Shown here: positions 63,896 through 64,000 of the stretch, in pieces
How positions within the stretch are numbered: the first letter of the stretch is position 1
How the letters are laid out: every line of letters starts with the position of its first letter
DNA from: Amycolatopsis camponoti
Lineage (GTDB): Bacteria; Actinomycetota; Actinomycetes; Mycobacteriales; Pseudonocardiaceae
Direction: 5' to 3'
Assembly (NCBI RefSeq): GCF_902497555.1
Contig: NZ_CABVGP010000002.1
Location: 2,554,501 to 2,618,500, forward strand
DNA length: 64,000 nucleotides
Notes under the pieces: model-generated
Told to the model about the DNA's origin: nothing
Seen by the model: the letters and a program-made list of their open reading frames with translations, nothing else
The model's database searches: none
Position numbers and translations under genes: made by a program

Positions 63896-64000
63896 TTTGA
63901 CACGCGAACGTGGGAGATTCCCGCAGGAGGCAGCTCACTCAAGCTGCAGGTCAATGGCGAACTTCAGTGTGGGGTTATAGATCAACTCAGTCCTCGGACA
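63896..64000 (-). repeat. recurring coding tag, copy D, cut by window end
   Basis: This encodes LIYNPTLKFAIDLQLE and a stop when read leftwards, with about 40 further matching bases (GTGGGAGATTCCCGC compared with GCGGGAAATTTCACGC and ATGGGAAATCTCCCGC at copies C and B). The window ends at TCCTCGGACA, exactly where recombinase units join the other tags. Confidence 0.7.

Noticed and set aside
62409..63980. Plus-strand frame of about 520 codons over the lipase gene
   Set aside because: It is antisense to a gene with signal peptide, GWSKG nucleophile and a good ribosome-binding site.

Overview
The window is high-GC DNA (GC-rich third positions, many GTG starts, ATGA/GTGA stop-start overlaps, LAL/LuxR and STAND regulators). 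It looks like the chromosome of an actinomycete, probably a Pseudonocardiaceae/Amycolatopsis-type organism; that placement is inference from gene style only. No rRNA, complete tRNA or CRISPR array was seen.

Layout. 0.4-1.9 kb: a frameshifted serine recombinase on a 1.54-kb unit that recurs at 39.5-41.05 kb. 2.3-3.5 kb: a DUF4190/Ltp-like membrane protein and a broken C-terminal piece of an SbcC-type ATPase. 3.6-11.3 kb: a complete four-gene Wadjet-like operon (jetABCD-1). 11.4-13.7 kb: a small membrane protein and a DUF2075-type ATPase with a PD-(D/E)XK-like N-terminus. 14.3-15.8 kb: an intact serine recombinase. 16-24 kb: a broken CoiA-like gene, a DUF4242 protein, a large LAL regulator, a PLAT-like protein with a coupled small upstream gene, a CARDB-like surface protein and a frameshifted pectate-lyase-fold protein. 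23.9-25.1 kb: wrecked IS21-like, recombinase and MhpA-like hydroxylase fragments.

25.6-39.4 kb is a well-kept catabolic block. A LysR regulator faces an operon of acyl-CoA dehydrogenase, CitE-type lyase, class III CoA-transferase, mesaconyl-CoA-hydratase-like enzyme and quinone-oxidoreductase-like dehydrogenase. This resembles activation, hydration and cleavage of a C5 dicarboxylate such as itaconate or mesaconate. Convergent to it runs a CapA-M19-M20-MHS-transporter operon, with a divergent IclR regulator, an alpha/beta hydrolase and an Old Yellow Enzyme.

39.4-50.6 kb is again mobile and defence-like: the second copy of the 1.54-kb recombinase unit, regulator remnants, an intact STAND/TPR ATPase with a cyclase-like N-terminus next to a broken relative, another intact serine recombinase, a two-ribbon zinc protein, a HEPN-like protein with a broken 5' end, and a DUF2397-like remnant. 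50.6-58.3 kb is a second complete Wadjet-like operon (jetABCD-2), of the same design but divergent in sequence. 58.4-64 kb holds a T-arm-like tRNA fragment, a copy of a short recurring coding tag, a secreted CHAP-like protein with seven repeats, a LuxR fragment, an alpha/beta hydrolase, a secreted lipase and a further tag at the window edge.

The main biological message is a defence/mobile island. Two parallel SMC-type plasmid-defence operons, each preceded by a remnant of another SMC/Wadjet-type system, sit among serine recombinases and other candidate immunity genes. Both JetC ATPases share an unusual Walker B (Asp-Asn instead of Asp-Glu). A short coding sequence recurs at recombinase ends and may mark their target.
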